A program made the position numbers and the translations under genes. From Spongiibacter thalassae (GTDB taxonomy: Bacteria > Pseudomonadota > Gammaproteobacteria > Pseudomonadales > Spongiibacteraceae), in contig NZ_JAAWWK010000002.1 in NCBI RefSeq assembly GCF_012272835.1, positions 835,451 to 899,450 on the forward strand: a stretch of 64,000 nt of DNA, written 5' to 3'. Shown here one piece after another: positions 1 to 8,906 of the stretch. Every line of letters starts with the position of its first letter. Positions within the stretch are counted from its first letter, which is position 1. The notes under the pieces were generated by a model. That model was given only the letters and a program-made list of their open reading frames with translations. It did not search any database and was not told where the DNA came from.

Positions 1-672
1 CAGGAAGAGCAGGCGCTGATTGTCGATGCGCTGAGTGATCGCAGCACCGCCGGGCGCTGCCTGCTTAAACTAAGCGCGATTCCCGAGCGCTGCAATCTGG
101 AGGCTGCCTTTAATCAGCGGCAGTTCAACCTCGGCAATATCGCCCAGTACGGCTTCAGCCAGGTGCTGGACGCGGTTTGCGACTTTCACCAGCTACCGAT
201 TGCCAACGAGTCACAGGACATCGTTGTGCTTCACCACCTCCTTGAATTCGTTGAGAATCCTCACAAAGTGTTGAGAGAGGTTGAGCGGGTATTGGTTCCC
301 CACGGCAAGGTGGTGGTGTGCGGTATTAATCCCTGGTCCTTGCTCGGTCTGCGCGGCCGTTTGGGGCGTCTCAAGCGCAGTGCCATGTGGCAAAACCACA
401 GTCTGAGCATCAACCGCATCAACGACTGGCTGTCTTTGCTTGGGTTTGAATCCTATAATGCGCGCTACGCTTTTCATCGTTTGCCGATCAACCGACCGGC
501 TTATTTCATGAATCATGCCAGTTTATCCAGCCAAGTGCCCCTGGGCGGTGTATTTGTGCTGGCCGCGACGAAATACCGGGCGCCACTGACACCGGCGGCA
601 GACTTTAAAAAGCGGGGCCAAATTCTGCGCCACCCGAGCCTGGCGGGCGCGACACGCAATGTGCGGGATTAA
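1..672 (+). CDS. Class I SAM-dependent methyltransferase (5' end outside window)
   Basis: The reading frame is open from base 1, so the gene starts upstream of the window; the GTG at 163 is internal. The visible part covers the second half of a class I methyltransferase fold: an acidic Asp-Phe-His strand end, then an IVVLHHLLEF strand and helix, then ERVLVPHGKVVVCGINPWS, which is the usual 'leader makes the decision' region of SAM methyltransferases. The substrate cannot be read from the sequence. It sits 22 bp upstream of rnhA in the same direction, an arrangement known from pseudomonads (methyltransferase-rnhA-dnaQ). Confidence 0.8.
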   Translation, partial: QEEQALIVDALSDRSTAGRCLLKLSAIPERCNLEAAFNQRQFNLGNIAQYGFSQVLDAVCDFHQLPIANESQDIVVLHHLLEFVENPHKVLREVERVLVPHGKVVVCGINPWSLLGLRGRLGRLKRSAMWQNHSLSINRINDWLSLLGFESYNARYAFHRLPINRPAYFMNHASLSSQVPLGGVFVLAATKYRAPLTPAADFKKRGQILRHPSLAGATRNVRD

Positions 673-694
673 CCCGTTCTGTATAAGGTACTGA

Positions 695-1135
695 ATGACA
701 GATTTGAATGTAGTGGAAATTTTTACTGACGGAGCCTGCAAGGGAAATCCAGGTCCCGGCGGTTGGGGAGTGCTGCTGCGCAGCAAGGGGCAGGAGAAAA
801 CCCTGCACGGCGGCGAGCGCGCCACCACCAATAACAGAATGGAATTAACCGCTGCCATCGAGGGCTTGAAGGCGTTAAAGAAGCCCTGTGAGGTGGTGTT
901 AACCACCGACTCGCAATACGTGCGCAAGGGCATTACCGAGTGGATGCCCAATTGGAAAAAGCGTAACTGGCGTACCGCTTCCAAGGCACCGGTGAAAAAT
1001 GCCGACCTCTGGCAGCTGCTCGACGAATTGAACAGTCGCCATCGCATTGATTGGCGTTGGGTCAAGGGGCACAGCGGGCACCGCGAAAACGAAATTGCCG
1101 ACCAGCTTGCCAATCGCGGTATAGAAGAACTCTGA
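695..1135 (+). CDS. rnhA: Ribonuclease HI
   Basis: Degrades the RNA strand of RNA-DNA hybrids (R-loops, Okazaki primers) in the cytoplasm. The 146-aa length is typical. The DEDD active site is complete: Asp12 in [16 protein letters not shown], Glu50 in [13 protein letters not shown], Asp72 in TTDSQYV and Asp136 in [12 protein letters not shown], with the conserved His126 in KGHSGH. The basic handle region with several Trp and Lys residues (about 84-100) is present. It is followed after 51 bp by dnaQ, the usual partner in gammaproteobacteria. Confidence 0.97.
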   Translation: MTDLNVVEIFTDGACKGNPGPGGWGVLLRSKGQEKTLHGGERATTNNRMELTAAIEGLKALKKPCEVVLTTDSQYVRKGITEWMPNWKKRNWRTASKAPVKNADLWQLLDELNSRHRIDWRWVKGHSGHRENEIADQLANRGIEEL

Positions 1136-1186
1136 TCCCTTCATCTTGCCGCCAAGTCGCGGCAAACATACAGCTCCGGGAAAACT

Positions 1187-1906
1187 ATGCGCCAGATTGT
1201 ATTGGATACCGAAACCACCGGTATCGACCTGAATGACGGGCACCGCATCATAGAGATCGGTTGCGTTGAGCTTATCGACCGCAAACTGACCGGTCGGCAT
1301 TTTCATCAGTACCTCAATCCCGAGCGGGAGGTCGAGGCGGGGGCCATCGAGGTTCACGGGATTACCAATGAAATGCTTCGCGACAAGCCGCTGTTTGCCG
1401 CCGTTGCCGACGAGTTTTTTGAGTTTGTTCAGGGCGCGGAGCTGGTGATTCACAACGCCCCCTTTGACGTCGGCTTTCTCGATATGGAATTGGCCAGACT
1501 GAATCGCGGCTTTCCCAAATTGGCACAGGTGTGTTCGATCGTCGATACCCTGGTAATGGCGCGCAAAAAGCACCCGGGGCAGCGCAATACCCTGGACGCA
1601 CTGTGCGGGCGCTACTACGTTGATAACTCCCAGCGGGACCTTCACGGGGCACTGCTGGATGCCGAGATTCTGGCAGACGTCTACCTGCTGATGACCGGCG
1701 GGCAAACGGATTTGGCGCTGGCCGCCGAAAGCGGCGACAGCAAAAATGCCGACGGCAGCAGCACCCTGCGCAGAGTCAGTGCTGACCGTCCCCCCCTCAA
1801 GGTCATTCGCGCCTCGGCAGAGGAGCTGGCGGCCCACCAGGAGCAGTTGGACATCATCGACAAAAGCAGCGGCGGCAACTGTTTATGGCGATCCGGCGAT
1901 TCCTGA
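1187..1906 (+). CDS. dnaQ: DNA polymerase III epsilon subunit (3'-5' proofreading exonuclease)
   Basis: Proofreading subunit of the replicative polymerase core. A DEDDh exonuclease: Asp7 and Glu9 in VLDTETTG (ExoI), Asp94 in HNAPFDVGFLDME (ExoII), and His153 and Asp158 in HGALLDAEILADVY (ExoIII). The 239-aa length fits the family. The C-terminal part after residue 170 is a polar linker leading to the alpha-binding tail. It lies downstream of rnhA on the same strand; a small GC-rich inverted repeat (TTGCCGC/GCGGCAA, about 1147-1166) lies between them without a T-run, so read-through is likely. Confidence 0.96.
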   Translation: MRQIVLDTETTGIDLNDGHRIIEIGCVELIDRKLTGRHFHQYLNPEREVEAGAIEVHGITNEMLRDKPLFAAVADEFFEFVQGAELVIHNAPFDVGFLDMELARLNRGFPKLAQVCSIVDTLVMARKKHPGQRNTLDALCGRYYVDNSQRDLHGALLDAEILADVYLLMTGGQTDLALAAESGDSKNADGSSTLRRVSADRPPLKVIRASAEELAAHQEQLDIIDKSSGGNCLWRSGDS

Positions 1907-2120
1907 ACGGCGTTCTGAGTACTGGTAGGTATTTCCGCGGTTTCCCCCTGTGCTCGCGCTCCATTAGCTGCTAAAAAGCGGTGTAAGGCGGTAACTGATG
2001 CCGCGCTGTACAGCAGTATTTGAAGGTATGATCTCGGTGCTGCGTTATTGAAGATAAAATCAGTGATCGGCTTTGCCTTGGGGTGAGTCGAAACTGGGTA
2101 ATTTCACGGAGTAGTCCCGG

Positions 2121-3863
2121 GTGCCGATGCAAGACCAGATCAAGCGAGAAATTAATTCCAGTTCCTATGCGCTGGTCAGCGCAGAACTGAGCAATACGCT
2201 GCAACAGGCTACCAATATCTTTGAGACCTATCTCGCCGAGCGTCACGACCTGTCACTGCTGGAACAGTGCGAAAGCGATCTGCGGCAGATTGGCGGTACT
2301 CTGCGTTTGATCGAGGTGCCCGGCGCCGCGCTGCTGGCAGACGAGATGCGTGCTCTGTGCAAAAGCATAATTTCCAGTACCGTAGCGGTGCCGGAAGGCC
2401 AGCTCAATGCCCTCAGCACGGCATTTTTTGTCATCCCTCGCTACCTCGAATTTGTCAACGGCAACGGCTATGAAATTCCGCTGATGGCTATCTCCCACGC
2501 CAACGAACTGCGCGCTGCGCACAAGCAGTTACTGTTGCCCGACAGTTATTTCAATGACCCCGGTCCCTATCTTTTCAGCCGCGACAGTCAGTTGAAGCTG
2601 CGCAGCGCCAATGTCTCTGGCAGTGCCTTTGCCGAGCTGCTGACTCGAGTGCGCAAACTCTACCAATCGGGTTTGCTTGGCTTGCTGCGTGAAGCCCAGC
2701 CAGGCTTGCAACTCACCCTGTTGTCGCGCGCCCTGCAGCGCCTGTGCAGTGGCCTTGAAGCCGGGCCACGGCAGCGATTTTGGCTGCTGGCCAGTGCGGT
2801 GGTCGATGCCCTGTTGCATGAGGGCCTTGAACTCAATATGCAGCGCAAGCGGCTGCTGGCGTCACTGGAGGGACAGCTGCGTAATCTGGGGAGTGGCAAA
2901 CCCCATGACGAAGTGCTGGAACAGGAACTGATGTTCTTGCTGCGCCTGTCTGCCTGGCAGGAGGGCTTTGCCGGCAAGCTGATTCGCGCCGCCAAAGTGA
3001 AAACCTTTGCGGTAAATGAAGGTGAAGTGCGCAAGCTGCGTCAGCAAATGCTCGGGCTGAGCTACGACACGGTGTCGTCGGTACTCAGCGAACTGCGTAT
3101 GGAATTGCGTCACGCCAAGGACATCCTTGAACTGGTTGCCCAGCACGGTCGCAGCGAAGACGAGGAACTGCGGCCTTTGGGCGAACTGCTCCAGCAAAGC
3201 GCTGATGTACTGCTGGTGCTGAATTTACCCGCCCTGGCAGAGGTGCTGGGTGAGCACGCCAAAACACTGCTCGGCTTTATCGGCAAGGACCTGAGTCAGC
3301 ATCGCGACGGTTTGGAGGAACTTGCTGAAACCCTGCTGTTTATCGAAAGCAGTCTGGCGCAGATTGATCGCCGCAAATTAAACTATGAGGAACTCAACGA
3401 TCTGAGTATGGACAAGCGCGACGCCATCAGCGCAGATAACCAGGTGAATGAGGCGGTCAGCATCGTGATTGAAGAGGCGAAAAACACCATCAGTATGGTG
3501 AAAAGGGCCATTGCGGCCTATATAGACTCGGGCTTCGATCAAACCCATATCGCCAATGTGCCCCCCAGCCTGAATGCCGTACGCGGTGCCTTTCAAATTC
3601 TGAAAATGCAGCGCTTGACCGCGGTGTGCCAGTCCTCGGCGGAGTTTGTTGGCCGCTATATCGCACATAGCCAGTCTGACGCAGGCAAGGACGGCCACTC
3701 GCTGGAAACCCTGGCCGACGCGATGATTAGTATCGAATACTACCTTGGTGAACTGGAGCGACGGCACTTGCCCGATGCAAAAATCCTCCAGGTCGCTGAA
3801 GATGCCCTGAGCCAATTGGGTTTCCCTGTGTCTACCGAGCCGCGGAGCCATGCCGGAGCTTGA
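2121..3863 (+). CDS. fimL: FimL-like regulator of type IV pili / cAMP signalling
   Basis: A 580-aa mostly helical cytoplasmic protein resembling FimL of Pseudomonas, which looks like the N-terminal Hpt-like part of the chemotaxis-type kinase ChpA without a kinase domain. FimL affects twitching motility and adenylate cyclase activity. Evidence is overall length, the start (residues 3-60, alternating Ser/Leu/Gln helices ending in LERHDLSLLEQCE-type sequence) and its place near dnaQ, as in Pseudomonas. Start: GTG 2121 has GGAG about 9 nt upstream; ATG 2127 is the alternative. The end overlaps the next gene by 14 bp. Confidence 0.75.
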   Translation: MPMQDQIKREINSSSYALVSAELSNTLQQATNIFETYLAERHDLSLLEQCESDLRQIGGTLRLIEVPGAALLADEMRALCKSIISSTVAVPEGQLNALSTAFFVIPRYLEFVNGNGYEIPLMAISHANELRAAHKQLLLPDSYFNDPGPYLFSRDSQLKLRSANVSGSAFAELLTRVRKLYQSGLLGLLREAQPGLQLTLLSRALQRLCSGLEAGPRQRFWLLASAVVDALLHEGLELNMQRKRLLASLEGQLRNLGSGKPHDEVLEQELMFLLRLSAWQEGFAGKLIRAAKVKTFAVNEGEVRKLRQQMLGLSYDTVSSVLSELRMELRHAKDILELVAQHGRSEDEELRPLGELLQQSADVLLVLNLPALAEVLGEHAKTLLGFIGKDLSQHRDGLEELAETLLFIESSLAQIDRRKLNYEELNDLSMDKRDAISADNQVNEAVSIVIEEAKNTISMVKRAIAAYIDSGFDQTHIANVPPSLNAVRGAFQILKMQRLTAVCQSSAEFVGRYIAHSQSDAGKDGHSLETLADAMISIEYYLGELERRHLPDAKILQVAEDALSQLGFPVSTEPRSHAGA

Positions 3864-4500
3864 TCTGCACACTGTGCTGTGGGCCGTCGCCGCGGCGGTG
3901 GTGGCCCTCAACCTGATTTTTCTGTTGCGCCTGCGCCGTCGGCCTGGCTCGTCATTACTTCTGCTCGTTGTGCTAACCCCTCTCAGTGGCGGGCTGCTGC
4001 TGGTCAGTCACGACATGATGGCCTACCGGAATTTGGCTGAAGAAGACAAGATCGGCGCAATCTATATTGTCGAAAACTCGCCGCGGGAATTTACCTTGCG
4101 TCTTGAACACCCCGATGGCGAAGTAGCGCAATACCGGGTGCACGGCGATCAATGGCGGCTGGAAGCGCGGGTAATTCGCTGGGACAAGGCGATTGCCAGC
4201 ACCGGTGTGAAAAACCTGGTGAAATTACAGCGTGTGTCGGGCCGCTATGCTGACCTCGGTCGTCAGGCCGTGTCGGCGGCCACCGAGCACAATATCCACC
4301 GCGACGAGGTGGTCGATACCTGGCGGTGGCTGCGCCAGGGTGACCTGATCTGGCGCTGGGTCGATGTGGATTTCGGTAGCGGGGTGTTTGCGCCGCTGGT
4401 GGATGGCGCGGCCTATGGCATCTATCTGGGACGCAGCGGCATGTTTATACAGCCGGAGAATCCCATCGCTATTCAGGCCCTGCGCGATTGGTCTGCTTGA
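3850..4500 (+). CDS. Conserved inner-membrane protein of unknown function
   Basis: A 216-aa protein whose first 60 residues form two hydrophobic segments (about 9-26 and 35-52) separated by LRLRRRPG, so the remainder is probably periplasmic. The soluble part is rich in Trp and Arg (WRLEARVIRWDK, TWRWLRQGDLIWRW) and looks like a small beta-rich domain. Its start overlaps the end of fimL by 14 bp, indicating co-transcription and translational coupling. Similar proteins have been labelled efflux-pump related in some genomes, but nothing in this sequence supports a transporter. Confidence 0.7.
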   Translation: MPELDLHTVLWAVAAAVVALNLIFLLRLRRRPGSSLLLLVVLTPLSGGLLLVSHDMMAYRNLAEEDKIGAIYIVENSPREFTLRLEHPDGEVAQYRVHGDQWRLEARVIRWDKAIASTGVKNLVKLQRVSGRYADLGRQAVSAATEHNIHRDEVVDTWRWLRQGDLIWRWVDVDFGSGVFAPLVDGAAYGIYLGRSGMFIQPENPIAIQALRDWSA

Positions 4501-4545
4501 CTGGCGAGCGCCGCCATACCAATATGGCGATCTTTTGCGTCGCTT

Positions 4546-5598
4546 GTGGAGAAATACTTGGATTTTATCGTGGAATACGGCCTGTTTTTGGCCAAATCAA
4601 TAACGGCATTGTTGTTCATTGTCCTGCTCCTGGGCGCCGTGTTTTCAATGAGTCAGCGCAGTAAGCGCGAAGGTGAAGATGGCCAGATAGAAGTGACCGC
4701 CTTGCACCATCGCTTTGAAGATTGGCAGGACACCATGGCCTATTCGGTGCTGCCAGAGGGCGACTACAAAAAACTGCAAAAAGACAGAAAAAAGCAGGAA
4801 AAAGCCGAAAAGAAAGGTAAAAAAGACAGCAAACCTGAGCGCAAACGCCTGTTCGTACTGGATTTCGACGGTGACATTCAGGCCTCGGCGGTGGATAACC
4901 TGCGCGAGGAAATCAGCGCCATATTGACCATTATTCGTCCTGAAGACGAGGTACTGCTTCGCCTGGAAAGCCCTGGCGGTCTGGTGCATAGCTATGGTCT
5001 TGCCGCGTCACAGCTGCTGCGCCTGCGGCAGCGGAACATACCGCTGACCATTGCGATAGACCGGGTGGCGGCAAGCGGTGGATATATGATGGCCTGTACG
5101 GGCACCCGTCTGCTGGCGGCGCCCTTTGCGGTCATTGGTTCAATTGGGGTGGTTGCCCAGGTGCCGAATATCCACCGTCTGCTGAAAAAGCACGATGTGG
5201 ATATTGAACTGCACACCGCCGGCGAACATAAGCGTACGCTGACCATGCTGGGTGAAAACACCGAGGAAGGGCGCAAAAAGTTTGTCGAGGAGCTGGAGGA
5301 AACCCATGTGCTGTTCAAGGAGTTTGTCAGCGAGTACCGCCCTCAGCTCGATATCGACAGCATCGCCACCGGCGAAGTCTGGTACGGCCGCCGCGCTGTG
5401 GACAAGGCTCTGATTGACGAAGTGGCGACCAGTGACGACTATCTGCTGTCGCGCCGTGAAACTACCGATATTTTTGCCGTGCACTACAAACAAAAACGCA
5501 GCTTGCCGGAGCGTCTTGGATTTGCCGCTGAGGCTGCGGTAGACCGGGGAACCTGGAAAATAATTGAAAAACTGCGCAATAGCCGTTTTATCGGTTGA
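4546..5598 (+). CDS. sohB: SohB, S49-family inner-membrane protease
   Basis: Membrane-anchored signal-peptide-peptidase-like serine protease facing the periplasm. A transmembrane segment (about 13-35) is followed by a Lys-rich charged linker (about 76-100) and the S49 core from about 102. The catalytic serine is probably Ser177 in RVAASGGYMMAC and the general base Lys229 in EHKRTLTMLGENTEEG, giving a Ser-Lys dyad. The 350-aa length matches E. coli SohB (about 349). The GTG start at 4546 gives an N-terminus that matches the short MxxxxxYGLFLAK start of the family; the weak leader suggests modest expression. Confidence 0.93.
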   Translation: MEKYLDFIVEYGLFLAKSITALLFIVLLLGAVFSMSQRSKREGEDGQIEVTALHHRFEDWQDTMAYSVLPEGDYKKLQKDRKKQEKAEKKGKKDSKPERKRLFVLDFDGDIQASAVDNLREEISAILTIIRPEDEVLLRLESPGGLVHSYGLAASQLLRLRQRNIPLTIAIDRVAASGGYMMACTGTRLLAAPFAVIGSIGVVAQVPNIHRLLKKHDVDIELHTAGEHKRTLTMLGENTEEGRKKFVEELEETHVLFKEFVSEYRPQLDIDSIATGEVWYGRRAVDKALIDEVATSDDYLLSRRETTDIFAVHYKQKRSLPERLGFAAEAAVDRGTWKIIEKLRNSRFIG

Positions 5599-5654
5599 AG
5601 GGCCGATAGCTCATGGCTAGCGCAATGCAGTAAACAAGGTAGTTCGCACTGATT

Positions 5655-6116
5655 ATGAAGGTTCTGCATAGCTCTCTATATCGCAGCAGAGGGATTACCC
5701 GCCGCGAAATTCTGGTCGTGTTGTTGATTGTCGCCATATTCGCGGTATGGCTGAACCAGGTGGTGAAATCCCGAATGGACGATGTTGTGCCGCAGCAAAC
5801 CCAGCTTGAGCTGGAGCGTATTGCCAATGCACTTCACCAATATAAACTGGACAACAAACGCTACCCGACAGTAGAGCAGGGCTTGAAGGCCCTGGTTTAC
5901 CCCCCGGACACCGGCCCTGTTGCGCAGGACTGGAATGGCCCCTACCTCAGCCGTGAAGACCTGTTGGTCGATCCCTGGAAGCGGCCTTATCTCTATGACA
6001 GTTCTGACGCACCGCCGCATTTTGAAATCAAAACCCTGGGTGCCGATGGCGAGGAAGGCGGCGAAAGTCGCAACGCCGATGTGCTGATCAAATTTTTCAG
6101 CGATGCCGATTACTGA
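5655..6116 (+). CDS. GspG-like type II secretion pseudopilin, stand-alone
   Basis: A 153-aa prepilin-like protein. After a short basic leader, a peptidase site is readable as RG/ITRREILVVLLIVAI with Glu at mature position 5 followed by a hydrophobic N-terminal helix, although the usual Phe+1 is Ile and the T-L-I motif is degenerate. The C-terminal part has the GspG hallmarks: YKLDNKRYPTVEQGLKAL, WNGPYL and DPWKRPYLY, with an acidic calcium-site-like end (GADGEEGGES). No other gsp genes are nearby, so it may feed a type II secretion or pilus machine encoded elsewhere. Confidence 0.85.
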   Translation: MKVLHSSLYRSRGITRREILVVLLIVAIFAVWLNQVVKSRMDDVVPQQTQLELERIANALHQYKLDNKRYPTVEQGLKALVYPPDTGPVAQDWNGPYLSREDLLVDPWKRPYLYDSSDAPPHFEIKTLGADGEEGGESRNADVLIKFFSDADY

Positions 6117-6134
6117 TTGCCGTCACGACGGCAA
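6117..6134. terminator. Possible weak bidirectional hairpin between convergent genes
   Basis: A 7-bp stem with a 4-nt loop (TTGCCGT, CACG, ACGGCAA) lies exactly between the convergent pseudopilin gene and the AgmX-like gene. There is no T-run, so terminator function is only inferred from position. Confidence 0.3.
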
Positions 6135-7100
6135 GTAGTTGATCGGATAGCTGGGGTAGGTGTATGGGGGCACGTCCTTCGGGGCAAATTTCAATAATTT
6201 TACCCGTTGAAGAATGCGGCGATGAAGGTCAGCGTTGCGAAAGCTTGACGACACGATATCGCAGGCGGTCACGCTGCCGTCGGGACTGATGGTTAAACTG
6301 ACGAGGATGGTGCCGGCGGCGATGCTGCGGTCGGTGCGCGCGGCGCGGCTGAAAATGGCGTAAAACGCCCCCTTGCTGCGGTCGAAGGCAAGTTGAATTT
6401 CCTCCAGAGTCCGGCCCGCGACTTTACTTCCTCCTGTGGCGGCGCCCGCTGGTGCGGCAAACCCCTTTGCCGTTGACGGCCCCTGTACCCGCTGGGTTTG
6501 ATGACCCGCCAGCGCGGTGTTCTGTTGGCTGCTGGACACCGAACGACTCGCGGCCCCCACGCCGCCGTTACTGCTGCTGCGGGCGCTGCTGATAACATCG
6601 ACCTGGTTGTTGATGGGGGTATTGCTGCTCGAACTACGCAGCGCCATGCTGCTGTCCAGCGCGGCTTCGTCGCTGTTTTTCAATGATGCCAGTTGTTCGC
6701 GAATGGTGGCAATGCCTGCCTGTTCGGCGGCGGCGCGAGCTGCGGCACGCTGTTGCTCGGCGCTGGGCCGGGGCTTGGGTGTTTCTGCAGGCGGAGTGAT
6801 TTTAGTCTTGGGTTTGGGGGCTTGCCGGGCGATTGGTGTTGCGGGCTCCGGCGGCACCGCGACCGGAACCGGCTCGAGTGTGGCGACCGGGGTATCGGGC
6901 AATAGCTCCAGAAAGTGGCGGGTGGTTTCGCGGTGGTCGGTAACCGAAACATCCTCAGGCAAAAAGGACGACACCGCAAAAAAAATTGACCACAGGGCAA
7001 ATACCTCAAACAAAATGCGGTAAAAGCGCCGGTCGGCAGCGTCGGTAATCCCCCAACTGTCCCGACCCAGCCGACCTGTGCTGATAGCAATGGTGTTCAT
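6123..7100 (-). CDS. AgmX/PglI C-terminal-domain energy-transducer-like protein
   Basis: A 325-aa TonB-like protein at the 3' end of the ExbB/ExbD operon. One transmembrane helix (about 25-45) is followed by a Pro/Ala-rich linker with KPKTKITPPAETPKPRPS and a Ser/Ala-rich region, then a C-terminal domain (about 235-325) with RSIAAGTILVSLTISPDGSV and a Tyr/Pro-rich end. This C-terminal domain is the type seen in AgmX/PglI (GltJ-like) proteins of the Myxococcus gliding system and related operons. It probably couples the proton-driven motor to the periplasm or outer membrane. Start overlaps the upstream ExbD stop by 4 bp. Confidence 0.78.
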   Translation of the reverse strand: MNTIAISTGRLGRDSWGITDAADRRFYRILFEVFALWSIFFAVSSFLPEDVSVTDHRETTRHFLELLPDTPVATLEPVPVAVPPEPATPIARQAPKPKTKITPPAETPKPRPSAEQQRAAARAAAEQAGIATIREQLASLKNSDEAALDSSMALRSSSSNTPINNQVDVISSARSSSNGGVGAASRSVSSSQQNTALAGHQTQRVQGPSTAKGFAAPAGAATGGSKVAGRTLEEIQLAFDRSKGAFYAIFSRAARTDRSIAAGTILVSLTISPDGSVTACDIVSSSFRNADLHRRILQRVKLLKFAPKDVPPYTYPSYPINYLPS

Positions 7101-7624
7101 ACCTCACTCGCTCCCGGTGCTTGCTCTACTGCCAGCGATATCCGTTCGAACCGCGCTTCGGTGCAGCTGGCAAGTATGCGTTTTAACAGATGGTAGGGAA
7201 TGCTTTCGTCAGCGACGATATTGATTTCATTAAGGGGTACCGCGGCGCTTGTCGCTGTGGACTCTGTGCCGGAGCTCCGGGGTGCCTTCCCGGCCAGTGG
7301 CAGTAGGGTTCGGGTAAGAGCAGCCAAGGGCCCGGTGCCCGCTGCCAATGCCTCGTCGAGGGTCATTACTACGCGGTCGTTCACCAGAATGTCCCGGCGA
7401 CTGACCGCCAAATTCACGGTTTCAATAGGTGTTTCTCGAGCACTCGACAGGGGGGGAGTGAGATTTTCGTAGGCCGGGATCACCTCGACCACCAGCGCGT
7501 TCACTAACAAATAAAACACCAGAATGGCGAAAATATCGATCAGCGAAACGATGTTCATCTCGCCTGATTGCTCGGCGCGTTTTGCCGACTGTTCGGCGCG
7601 GCGTTCTCGTCGGCGACTGGTCAT
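7097..7624 (-). CDS. ExbD/TolR-type biopolymer transport subunit (second copy)
   Basis: A 175-aa ExbD/TolR-family protein: a short, very Arg-rich cytoplasmic start, one transmembrane helix (MNIVSLIDIFAILVFYLL) carrying the conserved membrane Asp that handles protons, then a periplasmic domain ending in a strand-helix unit (EINIVADESIPYHLLKRILASC). It overlaps the neighbouring ExbD by 4 bp and the AgmX-like gene by 4 bp, so the three are translationally coupled. Two different ExbD proteins with a single ExbB is the composition of the AglRQS gliding motor. Confidence 0.88.
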   Translation of the reverse strand: MTSRRRERRAEQSAKRAEQSGEMNIVSLIDIFAILVFYLLVNALVVEVIPAYENLTPPLSSARETPIETVNLAVSRRDILVNDRVVMTLDEALAAGTGPLAALTRTLLPLAGKAPRSSGTESTATSAAVPLNEINIVADESIPYHLLKRILASCTEARFERISLAVEQAPGASEV

Positions 7625-8211
7625 GGCTGAGGACTCCTCGGCGTGACTGGCGCATCGCCCAGTGCGATCAGCGGAAACAAGGGCTGATCGACACCGTTTT
7701 CCCGATGGCTGCGAATGGCATCCATGACGGCGACGATACGGGCATAGGGAATATTCGCAGCGGCCAGCAGGCTGACCCGCTCTTCGTCGGGGTGCTGCTG
7801 CTTCAATACCATCAAGTGTTGTGTGAGGGAGGCGGTGTCGCCGTCGTTACCGGAGTTGGCAAAGCTGGCCAGTTGGCCCTCACGGCTGGACAGCACGATG
7901 CCGTCGGAGTGCAGCACCACGCGCAGTTGCAGGGGGCGCTCGTCGCCGGGGGGGGGAATTGGGGGAGCGGCCGAGGGTATGTCGAGTTTCAAGGCGTGCA
8001 GGCGGCTGGCGGACACCGATGAGCCGATCAACAAAAAGAATACAATAACGGCGAAGATATCGATCAGTGAGACAATGTTGAGTTCGCACTGTTGTTTTCG
8101 TCGCCGCCGGCGTTCGCGGCGGCGGCTGTAGAGTGATCGCCGAGCCTGATCCTCAGTCGTATCGTCGCTGCCAGTAAAGTCGACCTGATTCGGTTGATGT
8201 ATATGACCCAT
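7621..8211 (-). CDS. ExbD/TolR-type biopolymer transport subunit (first copy)
   Basis: A 196-aa ExbD/TolR-family protein with a longer N-terminal cytoplasmic tail (about 45 residues) ending in an unusually basic run (RRRERRRRRK) and then the membrane helix with the essential Asp (ELNIVSLIDIFAVIVFFLLIG). The periplasmic domain has a Pro-rich start (AAPPIPPPGDE) and the conserved LLAAANIPYARIVAVMDAI unit. It starts 3 bp after the ExbB stop. The shared NIVSLIDIFA motif shows that the two ExbDs arose by duplication and have since diverged. Confidence 0.88.
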   Translation of the reverse strand: MGHIHQPNQVDFTGSDDTTEDQARRSLYSRRRERRRRRKQQCELNIVSLIDIFAVIVFFLLIGSSVSASRLHALKLDIPSAAPPIPPPGDERPLQLRVVLHSDGIVLSSREGQLASFANSGNDGDTASLTQHLMVLKQQHPDEERVSLLAAANIPYARIVAVMDAIRSHRENGVDQPLFPLIALGDAPVTPRSPQP

Positions 8212-8214
8212 TGC

Positions 8215-8856
8215 CTAGCCCAGGGTTGATTTACGACAGAGTGTGCTCACCAGGCGCGAACAGGCCGATTCCAGGGTGTCTATCAGCTCTGTCGTCTGAC
8301 TTTGCAGATAGGCATGCATCAATAATGTCGGTATGGCCACCATTAGCCCGAAGGCGGTGCAACTCATCGCCTCCGAAATACCGGCAGACAGCATATTGGC
8401 TTTTTCTATCGGGTCGGCGCCGCCCAGGGCCGAGAAGGCGGTAATCAAGCCAATCACCGTGCCCAACAAGCCCAGCAGGGTGGCGGCGTTGGAAAAGGTG
8501 GCTAAGTAGTGGGTGCGCCGTTCAATGGCGGGCAACAACTCCATCAGCCCCTCTTCGGTGGCGATTTCCACCTCGCTGCGGCGGCTGTCGATGCGGGACT
8601 GCTCCAGTCCACGTGCGAGAATTTTCGCCACGGCGGTGGACGAGTCACTTGTCATTTTGTCTACTGCGTCGAGATCGCCACTGGCGATCAGTGGTGCTAC
8701 CTTGCTCCAGAATCGCCGATTCTCGCGAATGGCCTTGCCGAGAAAAATCAGTCGTTCAAGTGCGATCGCTGTGGCTACGGCCAAGACCACCGCAATGGGG
8801 TACATAAACGAGCCACCCAGCTCGAAATAATGGGCAATGGCGGCGATTAGCTCCAT
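8215..8856 (-). CDS. MotA/TolQ/ExbB proton channel subunit
   Basis: A 213-aa polytopic protein with the ExbB topology: first helix at about 17-35 (MYPIAVVLAVATAIALERL), then a cytoplasmic loop with RRSEVEIATEEGLMELLPAIERR, and helices at about 125-143 (ATLLGLLGTVIGLITAF) and about 165-185 with the conserved ISEAMSCTAFGLMVAIPTLL. It forms the proton channel with the two ExbDs downstream. As the only ExbB in a tightly spaced operon of TPR lipoproteins, it probably powers a dedicated machine and not general TonB-dependent import. Confidence 0.92.
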   Translation of the reverse strand: MELIAAIAHYFELGGSFMYPIAVVLAVATAIALERLIFLGKAIRENRRFWSKVAPLIASGDLDAVDKMTSDSSTAVAKILARGLEQSRIDSRRSEVEIATEEGLMELLPAIERRTHYLATFSNAATLLGLLGTVIGLITAFSALGGADPIEKANMLSAGISEAMSCTAFGLMVAIPTLLMHAYLQSQTTELIDTLESACSRLVSTLCRKSTLG

Positions 8857-8906
8857 GGGTACATCTCCTGTTGGTCTATGTTCCGGGCAGACACTGAGTC
8901 GCCCGG

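Noticed and set aside
1147-1166. Inverted repeat between rnhA and dnaQ as a terminator
   Set aside because: Short stem without a T-run, between genes normally expressed together.
899-1837. Long minus-strand open frame (312 aa) opposite rnhA and dnaQ
   Set aside because: It lies antisense to two well-supported essential genes, and its product shows no motif; a shadow of GC-rich coding.
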